The notes: a model not told the origin generated them from the letters alone. 16,551 nt of DNA from Candidatus Poribacteria bacterium (GCA_028818995.1 JAPPMR010000793.1:1-16551), one strand, 5' to 3'; numbered from the stretch's first letter, positions 7,997 through 16,225 are shown. A program made the numbers and translations.

Positions 7997-8034
7997 TCTG
8001 TTTCCTACCTAAACCTAAATTTACATTATGCAAA

Positions 8035-8064
8035 AGTATAACACAATATAAGATTCTCTGGCAT
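8035..8064 (-). promoter_or_regulatory. Possible promoter of the bc/cytochrome operon
   Basis: On the minus strand, ATGCCA (8059-8064; 4/6 to TTGACA) and TATACT (8035-8040; 5/6 to TATAAT) are spaced by 18 bp. Transcription would begin near 8028, leaving a leader of about 31 nt before the Rieske ATG at 7996. The palindrome at 8093-8106 would then be centred near -71, a place typical of activator sites. Confidence 0.4.
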
Positions 8065-8090
8065 AAATTTAGCCCTTTTAAAATTGCTGT

Positions 8091-8106
8091 ATCACGGATA
8101 TCCGTG
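8091..8106. promoter_or_regulatory. Palindrome copy 2 (possible operator) upstream of Rieske gene
   Basis: ATCACGGATATCCGTG at 8091-8106 is identical to the copy at 2110-2125; the palindrome itself is 8093-8106. It stands about 90 bp upstream of the Rieske start and about 60 bp upstream of the candidate -10 box, in line with a dimeric regulator site. No regulator gene is visible in the window. Confidence 0.55.
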
Positions 8107-8199
8107 AATTTCAGAGTATTGAGAGTTGAGTGAAATGCTTGTGGCAAACTGTCTCATGCACAAAAAATTGCATAGGCATCAATTCAGTGATAGATATTC

Positions 8200-8254
8200 T
8201 TGTAGGAGGGCTTTGTAAGCCCAATATAATCGCGGTTGAAAACCGCTCCTACAA
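8200..8254. repeat. Double-hairpin palindromic repeat element
   Basis: The outer arms TTGTAGGAG (8200-8208) and CTCCTACAA (8246-8254) are inverted repeats. Inside are two small hairpins: GGGCTTTGTAAGCCC (8208-8222) and GCGGTTGAAAACCGC (8232-8246). The whole could fold as a three-way junction. I recall similar GTAGGAG...CTCCTAC units scattered in Poribacteria genomes; only one copy is visible here. It may be a REP-like or miniature mobile element. I see no target-site duplication. Confidence 0.65.
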
Positions 8255-8337
8255 AGAAACTTACCATTTACCACCACCTATGAGTTTCGCCTCAATCAAC
8301 TCAACCTATGATCTGTGGCTCATCATGCATCTGGTAC

Positions 8338-8371
8338 AAAAGAAAAAGGGACAGGCACAAGGACCTATCCC
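8338..8371 (-). terminator. Hairpin repeat with T tract, likely terminator after the PPC-protein gene
   Basis: On the minus strand, GGGATAGG and CCTGTCCC form an 8-bp stem with one G-T pair (8348-8371) and an 8-nt loop, followed by TTTTTCTTTT (8338-8347). It lies about 110 nt after the stop of the PPC-protein gene. The stem and loop also resemble a scattered hairpin repeat with the core GGCACAAGGACC, so a repeat element may act as the terminator. Confidence 0.5.
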
Positions 8372-8480
8372 TACGATGGAATGAAACCAAATCTTGGCGA
8401 TTACAATCGTTCATTAGACAAACTATCATAAATAATCTGACAGGAGAAAAGATCAACTTAACAACCCAAAAAAGTAACAT

Positions 8481-10970
8481 CTACTGAATAATTTTCACAT
8501 TGATAATTGGGCTATCTTGTACAAAAGCCTTGCCGTTGATTACAGCTGTGGCACGGAATTTAACTTGGTAAGTTTTAGATTCAAGTGAACTGAGTGCCTC
8601 AAGATCAACCTCAACGTCATTTTCGTTCATAGGAATCGTTGCCTCAGGAACAGTGATGCCTTCCGGGACCGTTATTGGCTTGATAGTAACGAAATCTGTA
8701 AAACTCCCTCGTCGGACAATGCTCATAGTAAGTTTAGCAGATTTTTTTATTGGTTCACTTTTTTCCGCTGTCTCAGGTGTTTGTTCAGATTTTTCCGTTG
8801 GACTCGGATTAGAAACAGCGACAACTCCATCTTGACCTGCAGCCGCAGCTTCCGTTTCGCTTGCTGCTTTCGGGAAAACAATACTAAAACGTAACGGCTC
8901 AATCGTAACGATGAAAGGTGCTTCAACAACCGTCAATGGAATTGCGGGGGTTGATTCGGTGAAACTTTCCCGATTGATATTTGCTGTTCCACTAACAGAA
9001 ATATAACTTGTGCCGGGTATAGGAACAACAGAAAATTGTTCACGGCGTTCAACGGTTCCTGCCCGAAGGGAAATCACGGTGCTATTTTTTCCTGCAGGGA
9101 TTGTAGCTTTGCCGCCTGAAATACGTTGTGGCATTCCCTGGACCGTAAGGGCGATCGGGGCATTAAAACCTTCTCGTCGATCGGCTATAACATGAAAGTT
9201 TGTGGATTTGTTGTGAACCACATTTATATCAACATCTGCAAATGAGAGCGTAAATGGTGGTGCTTCCATTACTGTTAGTAGAATTTCTTGAGGTGATGCT
9301 GTTTTTTCTATCCGACGACCCCCAACAGCACCAACACCGACAATAGAAAATGGATGGAGTCCAAGCACTGCATCCGTAGGCGCTGTTATCGTTAACAATC
9401 CTTGGTTTTGACCGGCATAGAGAATTGTTGGACTTACTACGAATCCTTTGGGTAGATCAGGAGAGTAGAAACGTAGTGCTCCATTGAATCCATCAACACG
9501 TGCGGCAGAAACCGTCAACATCAAAGTACCGCCTCGGCTGATGCGAGGATTATCGGTACTAACATTTACTCCAAAACCAGGGTTAAGTGGACGAATAGTG
9601 AGTCTGTAGGGATAATCACCACCACCTGCGTCATTTAAATCGCGTACTGAAATACCGTAATCGCCTGCTTCTGGGAACGTAAATGTAACAATCGCATCCA
9701 CTCCACTCGCATCATCATTAACACTTAATACTTGTTCTTCAACACTATCCTCCGCCTCTCCTTTTTTATGTGAATATATCGTTAGCAGTGGATCCAGTTT
9801 TGACCGAAATTCGCGTGCCTTTACTTCAAAAACGAAACGTGTCCCCTTTTCTACTTTAATGGAATATCTATCTACATCACCTGCTTTTTCTATTTTCCCA
9901 TTTACTGTGATCGGTGTTCCGATTTTGTTTTCTTCAGCTAAAGCGTTATTTGGCTCTGTTTCATTTGTTTCGTTAAATTCACCTATAGCATAAGGATAGG
10001 GATTCGTCTCTAAACCGCTTGGCGTACTGACTCGAAGTTGTTGAATGCCGAGAGAAGCGTCAGGTGAGATGTCAAGTTGTATCGCATTCACTGAGCCTAA
10101 ATTTGCTCCTGCAACGTTGACATTGTTTGCAGCACCCCGTTTTCCACCCAGTGGGAAAACACTTTGGAGATATGGTAACTCTCCAATACTTAGGCGATAT
10201 AGATAATTTCCACCACCTTGATAGCGAATGTCGCGTAGGTAAAGTGTATATTCACCTGCTTGCTCAGTTGTGTAATCAATAAATGAATCCAATCCGTTTC
10301 CGTCACCGCTTTTCACCACCTCATTTCCACTTGGATCGTATAATTCAATATAGGAATCTAAAGGAGAACCCATACGTTGAGCGTTTATGTCACAAATGAG
10401 ACGCGCGCCTTTTTTGAGTTTAAAACGGAACATATCAATATCATCAATTGACGCAACTACACCGTTAACAGTAACAGGTAATTCAAGCATGTTTGCTTCT
10501 GCAGGTGTGGCATTTGGCTCCTGTTCTTTTATTTCTGGAAGGTCGCCAACGATGAAGTTTTGCGGATTAGAAACACCGTTCGGTGTGATAAGACGTATTT
10601 GATGGTTGCCTAATGGGGCTTCAGGTGCAATTTGAAATGAAATAACTAAGCGGGGATTGTCTGGAATGTTGCCAGAGATACCTGATCCATTAAAGCGGAC
10701 TGTTGCCGCGGCAGCTTTTTTCTTTATTTCTGCTGTGATTCCCTCTTTGTTAAACCATATCTCAGCATTTTCGTTGATGTTTTTGCCTTCAAGTGTAATG
10801 TCAATGGTTTGTCCGCGTTGTGCTGCGCGAGGTGATATACTTGTTAGCTGCGGTGCAACCTGCGCATGTGCTATGCCAGCAGCTATAAAGAGAATCAAGA
10901 CTATTTCAAAAAGGAACTGCGGTCGTTTGTACTTTGTTTTTCTGTGTTTACAAAATAGCGATTCAGGCAT
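8481..10970 (-). CDS. Secreted two-PPC-domain beta protein with IPT/TIG-like domains
   Basis: An 829-residue exported protein. A basic N-terminus and hydrophobic stretch (about 19-36, ending AHAQ) form the signal peptide. An IPT/TIG-like domain (about 38-142, with ITSISPRAAQRG-like start PQLTSISPRAAQRG) is followed by a first PPC domain (about 147-262; starts EQEPNATPAEAN, ends YLYRLSIG), a second IPT-like segment (about 265-330), a second PPC domain (about 337-460; ETEPNNALAEENK, DVDRYSIKVEKG, YPYRLTIRP), then Ig-like beta repeats to about 690. A low-complexity Glu/Lys/Pro/Ser linker (about 712-755) precedes a last beta domain. PPC domains are usually secreted non-catalytic modules. Proteins of this build are common beside PSD1 and DUF1501 genes in Planctomycetes-type genomes, where the function is unknown. 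AGAGGT lies before the ATG. It appears to be its own transcription unit, between two terminators. Confidence 0.85.
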   Translation of the reverse strand: MPESLFCKHRKTKYKRPQFLFEIVLILFIAAGIAHAQVAPQLTSISPRAAQRGQTIDITLEGKNINENAEIWFNKEGITAEIKKKAAAATVRFNGSGISGNIPDNPRLVISFQIAPEAPLGNHQIRLITPNGVSNPQNFIVGDLPEIKEQEPNATPAEANMLELPVTVNGVVASIDDIDMFRFKLKKGARLICDINAQRMGSPLDSYIELYDPSGNEVVKSGDGNGLDSFIDYTTEQAGEYTLYLRDIRYQGGGNYLYRLSIGELPYLQSVFPLGGKRGAANNVNVAGANLGSVNAIQLDISPDASLGIQQLRVSTPSGLETNPYPYAIGEFNETNETEPNNALAEENKIGTPITVNGKIEKAGDVDRYSIKVEKGTRFVFEVKAREFRSKLDPLLTIYSHKKGEAEDSVEEQVLSVNDDASGVDAIVTFTFPEAGDYGISVRDLNDAGGGDYPYRLTIRPLNPGFGVNVSTDNPRISRGGTLMLTVSAARVDGFNGALRFYSPDLPKGFVVSPTILYAGQNQGLLTITAPTDAVLGLHPFSIVGVGAVGGRRIEKTASPQEILLTVMEAPPFTLSFADVDINVVHNKSTNFHVIADRREGFNAPIALTVQGMPQRISGGKATIPAGKNSTVISLRAGTVERREQFSVVPIPGTSYISVSGTANINRESFTESTPAIPLTVVEAPFIVTIEPLRFSIVFPKAASETEAAAAGQDGVVAVSNPSPTEKSEQTPETAEKSEPIKKSAKLTMSIVRRGSFTDFVTIKPITVPEGITVPEATIPMNENDVEVDLEALSSLESKTYQVKFRATAVINGKAFVQDSPIINVKIIQ

Positions 10971-11139
10971 TTTGATTACCTCTTAGCAAGTGTTGCCATT
11001 TTTGTGTCTAACTAAATTTGGAATCGATTTTCTTAGGAAGTGTAGCAATATTAGGGATCTGAACTTGAAATTACAGTATTTGGTATAAACCACCTGTACG
11101 TTAGGTTAAAGACCATGAATCTAATAGTATACTTTCAAA

Positions 11140-11172
11140 GTTGGGTTTCGCTATCGCTCTACCCAACCTACG
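11140..11172. repeat. Hairpin repeat with GTTGGGT / ACCCAAC arms
   Basis: GTTGGGT (11140-11146) and ACCCAAC (11161-11167) form a 7-bp stem around a 14-nt loop containing CGCTATCGCT, followed by CTACG. I recall units of the form AGGTTGGGT...ACCCAACCT as common intergenic repeats in Poribacteria and some other bacteria. Only one copy is present in this window. It lies between the DUF1501 terminator and the PPC-protein gene. Confidence 0.5.
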
Positions 11173-11212
11173 AAGTATCGGTGAGTATTCCTAAATTTCA
11201 CCATATATTAGA

Positions 11213-11251
11213 AAACCTGTGCTTGAACTATAATTGTCCAAGCACAGGTTT
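11213..11251 (-). terminator. Strong hairpin terminator after DUF1501 gene
   Basis: AAACCTGTGCTTG (11213-11225) and CAAGCACAGGTTT (11239-11251) are perfect 13-bp arms around a 13-nt loop, 16 bp beyond the DUF1501 stop codon. On the minus strand the stem is followed by T-rich sequence (TTTTC then AT-rich). It would end the PSD1-DUF1501 transcript. As the arms are symmetrical it could also protect the 3' end of the mRNA. Confidence 0.75.
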
Positions 11252-11267
11252 AAGAATTAGAACTAAT

Positions 11268-12713
11268 TTAGAATATCCCGGTAATGACTTCACCTTTGAC
11301 CAATTCACGTGGTTGATCTAAGTGATTCATCACAATAGTGTGCGGGTCAATACCAAGCGTATGGTAAATCGTAGCGAGGATATCCCGCGGATGCACCGGT
11401 TTCTCAAGAGGCGTTGAACCTGTGTCATCAGACTTACCGTAAACCTGACCACCTTTGACACCAGCACCAGCGATTAGACCTGTATAGCAATACGGCCAGT
11501 GGTCACGCCCATCTGGTGCGTTTCCGTTACCAGAGGTGCTAACACCCATTCTCGGTGAACGTCCAAATTCACCAATGGCGAGCACAAGCGTTTCCTCTAA
11601 CATACCCTTCTGATCTAAATCTTCAAGCAGTGAAGAAACCGCACTATCTAATTTCGGACAATGTAGGTTTTTCAATGGTCCGAAGTTCGCTGCGTGGGTA
11701 TCCCATGCTGTAGTATTTGGATTGCCGTTCGCAACAGAAGGCCAGTTGACTTGAACGAAACGTGTGCCAGCTTCAACCAGTCGGCGTGCGAGGAGTGCAC
11801 TCTGACCAAATGTATGACGACCGTATTTGTCACGCATTTCGTCAGTTTCCTGCGTCAAATCAAACGCGTTGCGTGCCTTCTGAGACAAGATGAGGTTATA
11901 CGCTTTTTCGTAGTATTCGTTCAATGCGTAAGACTCTGCTACTTTGTCAATTTCGGGCATATTGGCGTTGATTGTTTCAAGGAGCGTTTTCCGCCGCTGT
12001 AAACGAGCGGGTGGAATTTCTGGACGTAGCGTCAAATCGTCAAGATTTATCTCCGTATTGGGGTCTTGGAAGAGAAAATATGGATCATACGCTCTGCCAA
12101 GGAAACCCGCATTTCCACCTTTACCGATGATACCACTCTCCTGCATTGGACGCGGGAGTTGGACTGCTGCCAACATCGGTTCATCTGGCGGTCTGATCTT
12201 AGCGATATGCGCTGCAGCATTTGGATGATCAGCAGGGGAAGGCGGGTCAAGCTGCCCTGACGGGGCAACCTTGTCCGGTGTTTCGCCTGTAACCATCTGG
12301 TACATCGCAGCAGTGTGATTGAAAAGCCCTGCTGGCGTGTAACTTACTGAACGGATAAGACATGCTTTATCCATCTGTTGCGCCAAACGAGGCATTGTTT
12401 CTGACAACTGAATGCCAGGTACATTCGTTGGGATAGGATTAAATTCACCACGTATATTAGAAGGTGCATCTGGCTTTGGATCCCAGATATCAATGTGACT
12501 TGGTCCGCCTTGCAAGAACAGCAAAATGACAGAATTGGCTTTGCCCCAACCGTTCAGAGGCTTCGCGGGGTCAACTGTCGTGCTTGCCTTGGCTTGGAGT
12601 GACAATACTTGTGGTATGCTAATGCCCAGCATCGCCGCGCCACCCACGCGGAGAAATTCTCTACGTGAGAACCCATCACATAATCTTCCGGGTGCTTGTG
12701 GTAACGATAACAT
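11268..12713 (-). CDS. DUF1501 family protein, Tat-exported
   Basis: A 481-residue protein. I chose ATG at 12713 with GGAGG (12723-12727) 9 nt upstream; a TTG one codon earlier is less likely. The N-terminus has a Tat signal (SRREFLRVGG at about 16-25, then a hydrophobic stretch and an AKA cleavage site near 43). DUF1501 features follow: FLQGGPSHIDIWDPKPDAP (about 66-84), FNHTAAMYQMVTGE (about 131-144), WDTHAANF (337-344), GEFGRSPRM (381-389) and GRDHWPYCYTGLIAGAGVKGGQVYGKSD (from about 402). The family is related in fold to alkaline phosphatase and sulfatase enzymes; its substrate is not known. It lies 63 bp after the PSD1 gene, its usual partner, and is followed by a strong terminator. Confidence 0.93.
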   Translation of the reverse strand: MLSLPQAPGRLCDGFSRREFLRVGGAAMLGISIPQVLSLQAKASTTVDPAKPLNGWGKANSVILLFLQGGPSHIDIWDPKPDAPSNIRGEFNPIPTNVPGIQLSETMPRLAQQMDKACLIRSVSYTPAGLFNHTAAMYQMVTGETPDKVAPSGQLDPPSPADHPNAAAHIAKIRPPDEPMLAAVQLPRPMQESGIIGKGGNAGFLGRAYDPYFLFQDPNTEINLDDLTLRPEIPPARLQRRKTLLETINANMPEIDKVAESYALNEYYEKAYNLILSQKARNAFDLTQETDEMRDKYGRHTFGQSALLARRLVEAGTRFVQVNWPSVANGNPNTTAWDTHAANFGPLKNLHCPKLDSAVSSLLEDLDQKGMLEETLVLAIGEFGRSPRMGVSTSGNGNAPDGRDHWPYCYTGLIAGAGVKGGQVYGKSDDTGSTPLEKPVHPRDILATIYHTLGIDPHTIVMNHLDQPRELVKGEVITGIF

Positions 12714-12776
12714 CAATTATTTCCTCCATAATTTCTGTGCTACTTCCGTTGTGGAACGCACAGATCGGTATAGGGC

Positions 12777-15254
12777 TTAGCGATTGAATAGGAATGCGGG
12801 ACTATTAATTAATGCCCACATTAAATCTTGCGCGCCTTCTTCCTTAGATTCGGCACTTGCAAGATGTTCAGCCGCTGTCTTATATTCATTTTCTTGCGGT
12901 AACCGAGCAAATGTTGCGAGATACATCTCTTCAATGAGTGTACGATCATCTTTATCTTCTTTGATGAGTTTAGCAATTCGTCCTTTAGGATCAATAATTG
13001 CATTCGCAACCGTCGGTCCGTTGATAAGGTTCATCGCATGTGCGAGGCTTACTTCTGTTGTTCTTTCACATTCACATGAACTTTCACGTTCTGGACGACC
13101 AAACAATTTCAAAAATCCGTCATCCTTAACTTTGCTGTCTGGTAATTGGACTGCGCGGAAATCTTTTGGCACACCCTCGAACTTTGGTTGACTTCCCGTA
13201 GCAACACCGATAGCATCTAACAACTGTTCTGCTGTCAAACGTCGTGCAGTTGCGTGCGAGAAATTAATCGTATCTGCTTTGTTCCATTTGTTCGTCTTGA
13301 TACTCTGTTGATAGGTTCGAGAGCGAGCGATTGTTTTCATGATATGTTTTATATCAAATCCGCTATCTACGAAATCTTTCGTCAGTGCATCAAGCAATTC
13401 TGGATTACTTGGCGGGTTACTTGTTCGTATATCATCGACTGGTTCAATGATACCGCGTCCCATGAAGTAACTCCATATACGGTTTACCCCTGCTTTTGCG
13501 AACATTGGGTTTTCAGCAGATGTGAGCCATTCTGCCAGAGATTCCCGTTTATCAGTCGCATCTTCCTTTGTTTCTCCAAACGGAACTGATGGTGGAACAA
13601 CTGCCAACGTTCTTGGATGTTTAACCGGAGTAGGACTAAAACTGGCGTATACAACTTCTTCACCCGGTAACCGTCCGTTCTTCACTTTAACATCTGAGAA
13701 AAATGCTCCCAATTCATAGTATTGATTTTGGGTCCATACTTCAAACGGATGATCATGGCATTTGTTACAAGAGAATCTAACGCCAAGGAAAAGCTGAGTC
13801 GTGTTTTCCACAGCTGCAGTATATTCACGTGAGACACGGAAATAATTTGCCGCTGGATTGGAATACGCACTACCAGTTGCTGTAATTAGGTCATGTACAA
13901 ATTTATTATACGGACGATTTTCAGCAATTGATTCATGTATCCATTGCTGGAAAAGCCACATGCCACGTTCACCGAGGAATTTACGGTTTGATTGTAACAG
14001 GTCACCCCATTTATGTGTCCAATGGTCAACATACTCAGATGTTTCAACCAGTGTATCAATCAACTTTTCGCGTTTTTCCTTAGACGGTGCTTTATCCGCG
14101 AGGAAATTCCTCACCTGATCGGGCGCTGGTGGGAGTCCGGTCATATCAAAGTAGATACGGCGAACAAACTCTTCATCTGTGCATAATTCAGATGGTAAAA
14201 TCTTCAACCTTTTCAGTTTGTTGTGGACGTGCGTATCAATGTAATTGTATTCAGGTGTTTCAACCCATTCAAAACCGCTCCTGTCGCCCATAACGATGAT
14301 GCCGTTTGTGCTATAAGCACCTTCATATCGAGTCAAGATAGCGGTTTCTCCACGACGTTCCGCAGTAACCACACCTTCGTCTGTCACCTTAGCGACTTCA
14401 CCCACACTGCTGGTGAATTTTGCTTCACGGGTAACATCACGTGTTGTGCCATCAGGATAGTGCGCAATGACTATCAACTGTTGCTTATTTCCGGGCATAG
14501 ACAATTCCGCAGATCCAGGAATTACCTCTAACCTTTCAACTCGTTTGGTTGTTTGAACATCAGACGCTACGCCTTCAGTTATCCACTGGTGGATGAGTTT
14601 ATAATCGCGTAAACCCGGCACGATCACCTGACCGCCTTTGTGTGGCACTTCAGATGTCGGTTTGAGCAGCATCAGACTCTGTTCGGGAAACGCACGATTG
14701 AAGCGACGACCAGATATATCTTCAATCAGGAGTTCGTAATCAAATTCCGGATCGTAGCCGCGCAGTGAGAGTTTGAAACCGTTTTTACCTTTTGCAGCGC
14801 CGTGGCAAGTGCCGTTATTACAACCTGCATGGCTTAAGATTGGCATAACGTCTCGCACAAAACTTACCGGTGGTGCATCAATACTTTTGACGGTTACCGG
14901 TAATTCTGTAATGACATTTTTGACTGTAATCTTAATCGCTGCAGTCCCAACTGAATTCGGAAAGATATAGCCATCTTCATGCAATTTTACCCCATCTGAT
15001 GTAGGTTTTAGCACTGCCCAAGATGTTACATCAACCCATTTTCCGTCTTTCGTTTGCCCCGAAACAAGCACACGACGCCCATCACGCGCATGTTCTAACG
15101 TTAGCGACTCAGGGTGAGTCTTTAACGCTTTAATTTCAGGGATGTCTACACTCGGCGCAGTCTCCTCCATCTGACCCCAGCTTGAATACTGAAACATCAA
15201 ACAACAGGAGAATGCAACAAGAAGTGCAATCACCAAATTATAGCTGAGTTTCAC
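12777..15254 (-). CDS. PSD1-type protein: Ig-like domains, cytochrome-like motif, DUF1549 and DUF1553
   Basis: I chose GTG at 15254, with GGAGG (15260-15264) 5 nt upstream; an ATG at 15266 overlaps the Shine-Dalgarno itself and is unlikely. The product is 825 residues. Signal peptide about 1-27, then an Ig-like (BIG2) domain (about 40-125), a planctomycete-cytochrome-like segment with CNNGTCHG (Cys145, Cys150, His151), a second BIG2-like domain (about 240-325), DUF1549 (about 338-520) with FDMTGLPP and CNKCHDHPFE (Cys496, Cys499, His500), and DUF1553 (about 570-800) with NRIWSYFMGRGIIEPVDDIR and SSCECERTTEVSLAHAMNL. The first cysteine motif has four residues between the cysteines, so heme binding is uncertain; the second is a standard CxxCH. 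The protein should be outside the cytoplasmic membrane. It is paired with DUF1501 downstream, as in many Planctomycetes. The reaction is unknown. Confidence 0.93.
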   Translation of the reverse strand: MKLSYNLVIALLVAFSCCLMFQYSSWGQMEETAPSVDIPEIKALKTHPESLTLEHARDGRRVLVSGQTKDGKWVDVTSWAVLKPTSDGVKLHEDGYIFPNSVGTAAIKITVKNVITELPVTVKSIDAPPVSFVRDVMPILSHAGCNNGTCHGAAKGKNGFKLSLRGYDPEFDYELLIEDISGRRFNRAFPEQSLMLLKPTSEVPHKGGQVIVPGLRDYKLIHQWITEGVASDVQTTKRVERLEVIPGSAELSMPGNKQQLIVIAHYPDGTTRDVTREAKFTSSVGEVAKVTDEGVVTAERRGETAILTRYEGAYSTNGIIVMGDRSGFEWVETPEYNYIDTHVHNKLKRLKILPSELCTDEEFVRRIYFDMTGLPPAPDQVRNFLADKAPSKEKREKLIDTLVETSEYVDHWTHKWGDLLQSNRKFLGERGMWLFQQWIHESIAENRPYNKFVHDLITATGSAYSNPAANYFRVSREYTAAVENTTQLFLGVRFSCNKCHDHPFEVWTQNQYYELGAFFSDVKVKNGRLPGEEVVYASFSPTPVKHPRTLAVVPPSVPFGETKEDATDKRESLAEWLTSAENPMFAKAGVNRIWSYFMGRGIIEPVDDIRTSNPPSNPELLDALTKDFVDSGFDIKHIMKTIARSRTYQQSIKTNKWNKADTINFSHATARRLTAEQLLDAIGVATGSQPKFEGVPKDFRAVQLPDSKVKDDGFLKLFGRPERESSCECERTTEVSLAHAMNLINGPTVANAIIDPKGRIAKLIKEDKDDRTLIEEMYLATFARLPQENEYKTAAEHLASAESKEEGAQDLMWALINSPAFLFNR

Positions 15255-15313
15255 ATTAACCTCCATAGATGATATGAAACTTTAACAAAGCGGTTTAACC
15301 CGCCTATCTACTT

Positions 15314-16136
15314 TTACCTCTGATTTTTTAAGTTTCCCCAAACTACCGGCAATTTGCCGCGTGAGGATACATCTAAATACGCTGATTCACTTGCTAACCA
15401 ATTTATGACGTTTTCTGTGAGTTGTTCTAGCTGGTCAATACTTTCGTTATTCTTGTGGTAGTTCGGAAGCCGCCAATTCATATTGAACACTTTGCCGTCT
15501 CCTGCTTTCCAATATCCGAAAGCGGCAATTCTTGCTGCATAATTTGTACCACCCTCCCATGCATGAGCGAGAGTGGTAAAATTCTTTGCAAGACTATCAA
15601 AATAGTCACCACTCTTAGGAAAACCGGTAGAATTTACTTGAATCCAATCATTAACTTCTGGTGCATCTCCATCAACATTCTCAAGTCCTTCAACCAGACC
15701 GAGATCAAGTGTTTCTTTTAACACGATAATGCCAACTTTGCTACCATCGTCAAGTTTGGGACCAAATGCGCGTGGTTGAGCATTCTCAAGACCCATCGGT
15801 GTAGCATAACTAAATGCCTTACCTGTCAACAGGAGGGCACCTCCGCTTTCCGCATAATCCATGAACGCGTCAAGTTCGGCATTGGTCAAAGCACCAGGGT
15901 CAGAATCCCCTTCATTCCACCAAACGACTGCGAAATTTTTAAACTTATCACTCTTTATGTCACCTTTTCCTAATACTGTTGTGCTAAACGTGTCTTTTGC
16001 GAATTCCATTGCAGGTTTAGTAAACGGTCCGTTATCACCCAGATAAAGAAACCCTACCTTTTACTACATCTGCATTTCCTACATTTAAACCACATATTAA
16101 CATTAATGTCAAGCAAAATAGAAATATTCGGGACAT
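15314..16136 (-). pseudogene. Secreted protein with glutamine-amidotransferase-like pattern, broken by a frameshift
   Basis: The gene starts at ATG 16136, with GGAGG (16141-16145) 4 nt upstream, and encodes a signal peptide (MSRIFLFCLTLMLICGL, cleavage near GNA). At the T run 16059-16062 (AAAA on the coding strand) the frame is lost, giving a stop after about 33 codons. In the next frame the coding sequence continues at once as KVGFLYLGDNGPFTKPAMEF and runs to the TAA at 15314. Removing one A restores a single 273-residue protein. The main part has a pattern VVWWNEGDSD, LTNAELDAFMDYAESGGALLLTG that resembles ThuA-like class I glutamine-amidotransferase folds; I see no catalytic Cys triad. A conserved late motif is FNMNWRLPNYH. 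A sequencing error in the homopolymer is as likely as a real mutation. It sits 59 bp upstream of the PSD1 gene (chosen start) and may belong to the same operon. Confidence 0.6.
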
Positions 16137-16225
16137 TTTTCCTCCTGATTATTGGGAGTGATCGTATATCCTAATTATCACACTTTATACAAAAATGAGC
16201 AACAAATTTTATGAGATAGACACTA

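Larger units (their letters stand above)
7997..8480. other. Gene-free region with promoter, palindrome and two hairpin repeats
   Basis: This 484-bp gap separates the PPC-protein gene from the respiratory operon. It holds the candidate promoter at 8035-8064, the palindrome at 8093-8106, the double-hairpin repeat at 8200-8254 and the hairpin with T tract at 8338-8371. I see no RNA gene and no convincing coding sequence; the open frame on the plus strand at 8130-8384 runs through both repeats and resembles nothing. Confidence 0.6.

Noticed and set aside
8130..8384. Plus-strand open frame of 84 codons in the gene-free region
   Set aside because: It runs through both hairpin repeats, has no clear ribosome-binding site and resembles no protein.
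12784..13191. Plus-strand open frame of 135 codons
   Set aside because: Shadow of the PSD1 gene; no family resemblance and unlikely composition.
13254..13589. Plus-strand open frame of 111 codons
   Set aside because: Shadow of the DUF1553 part of the PSD1 gene.
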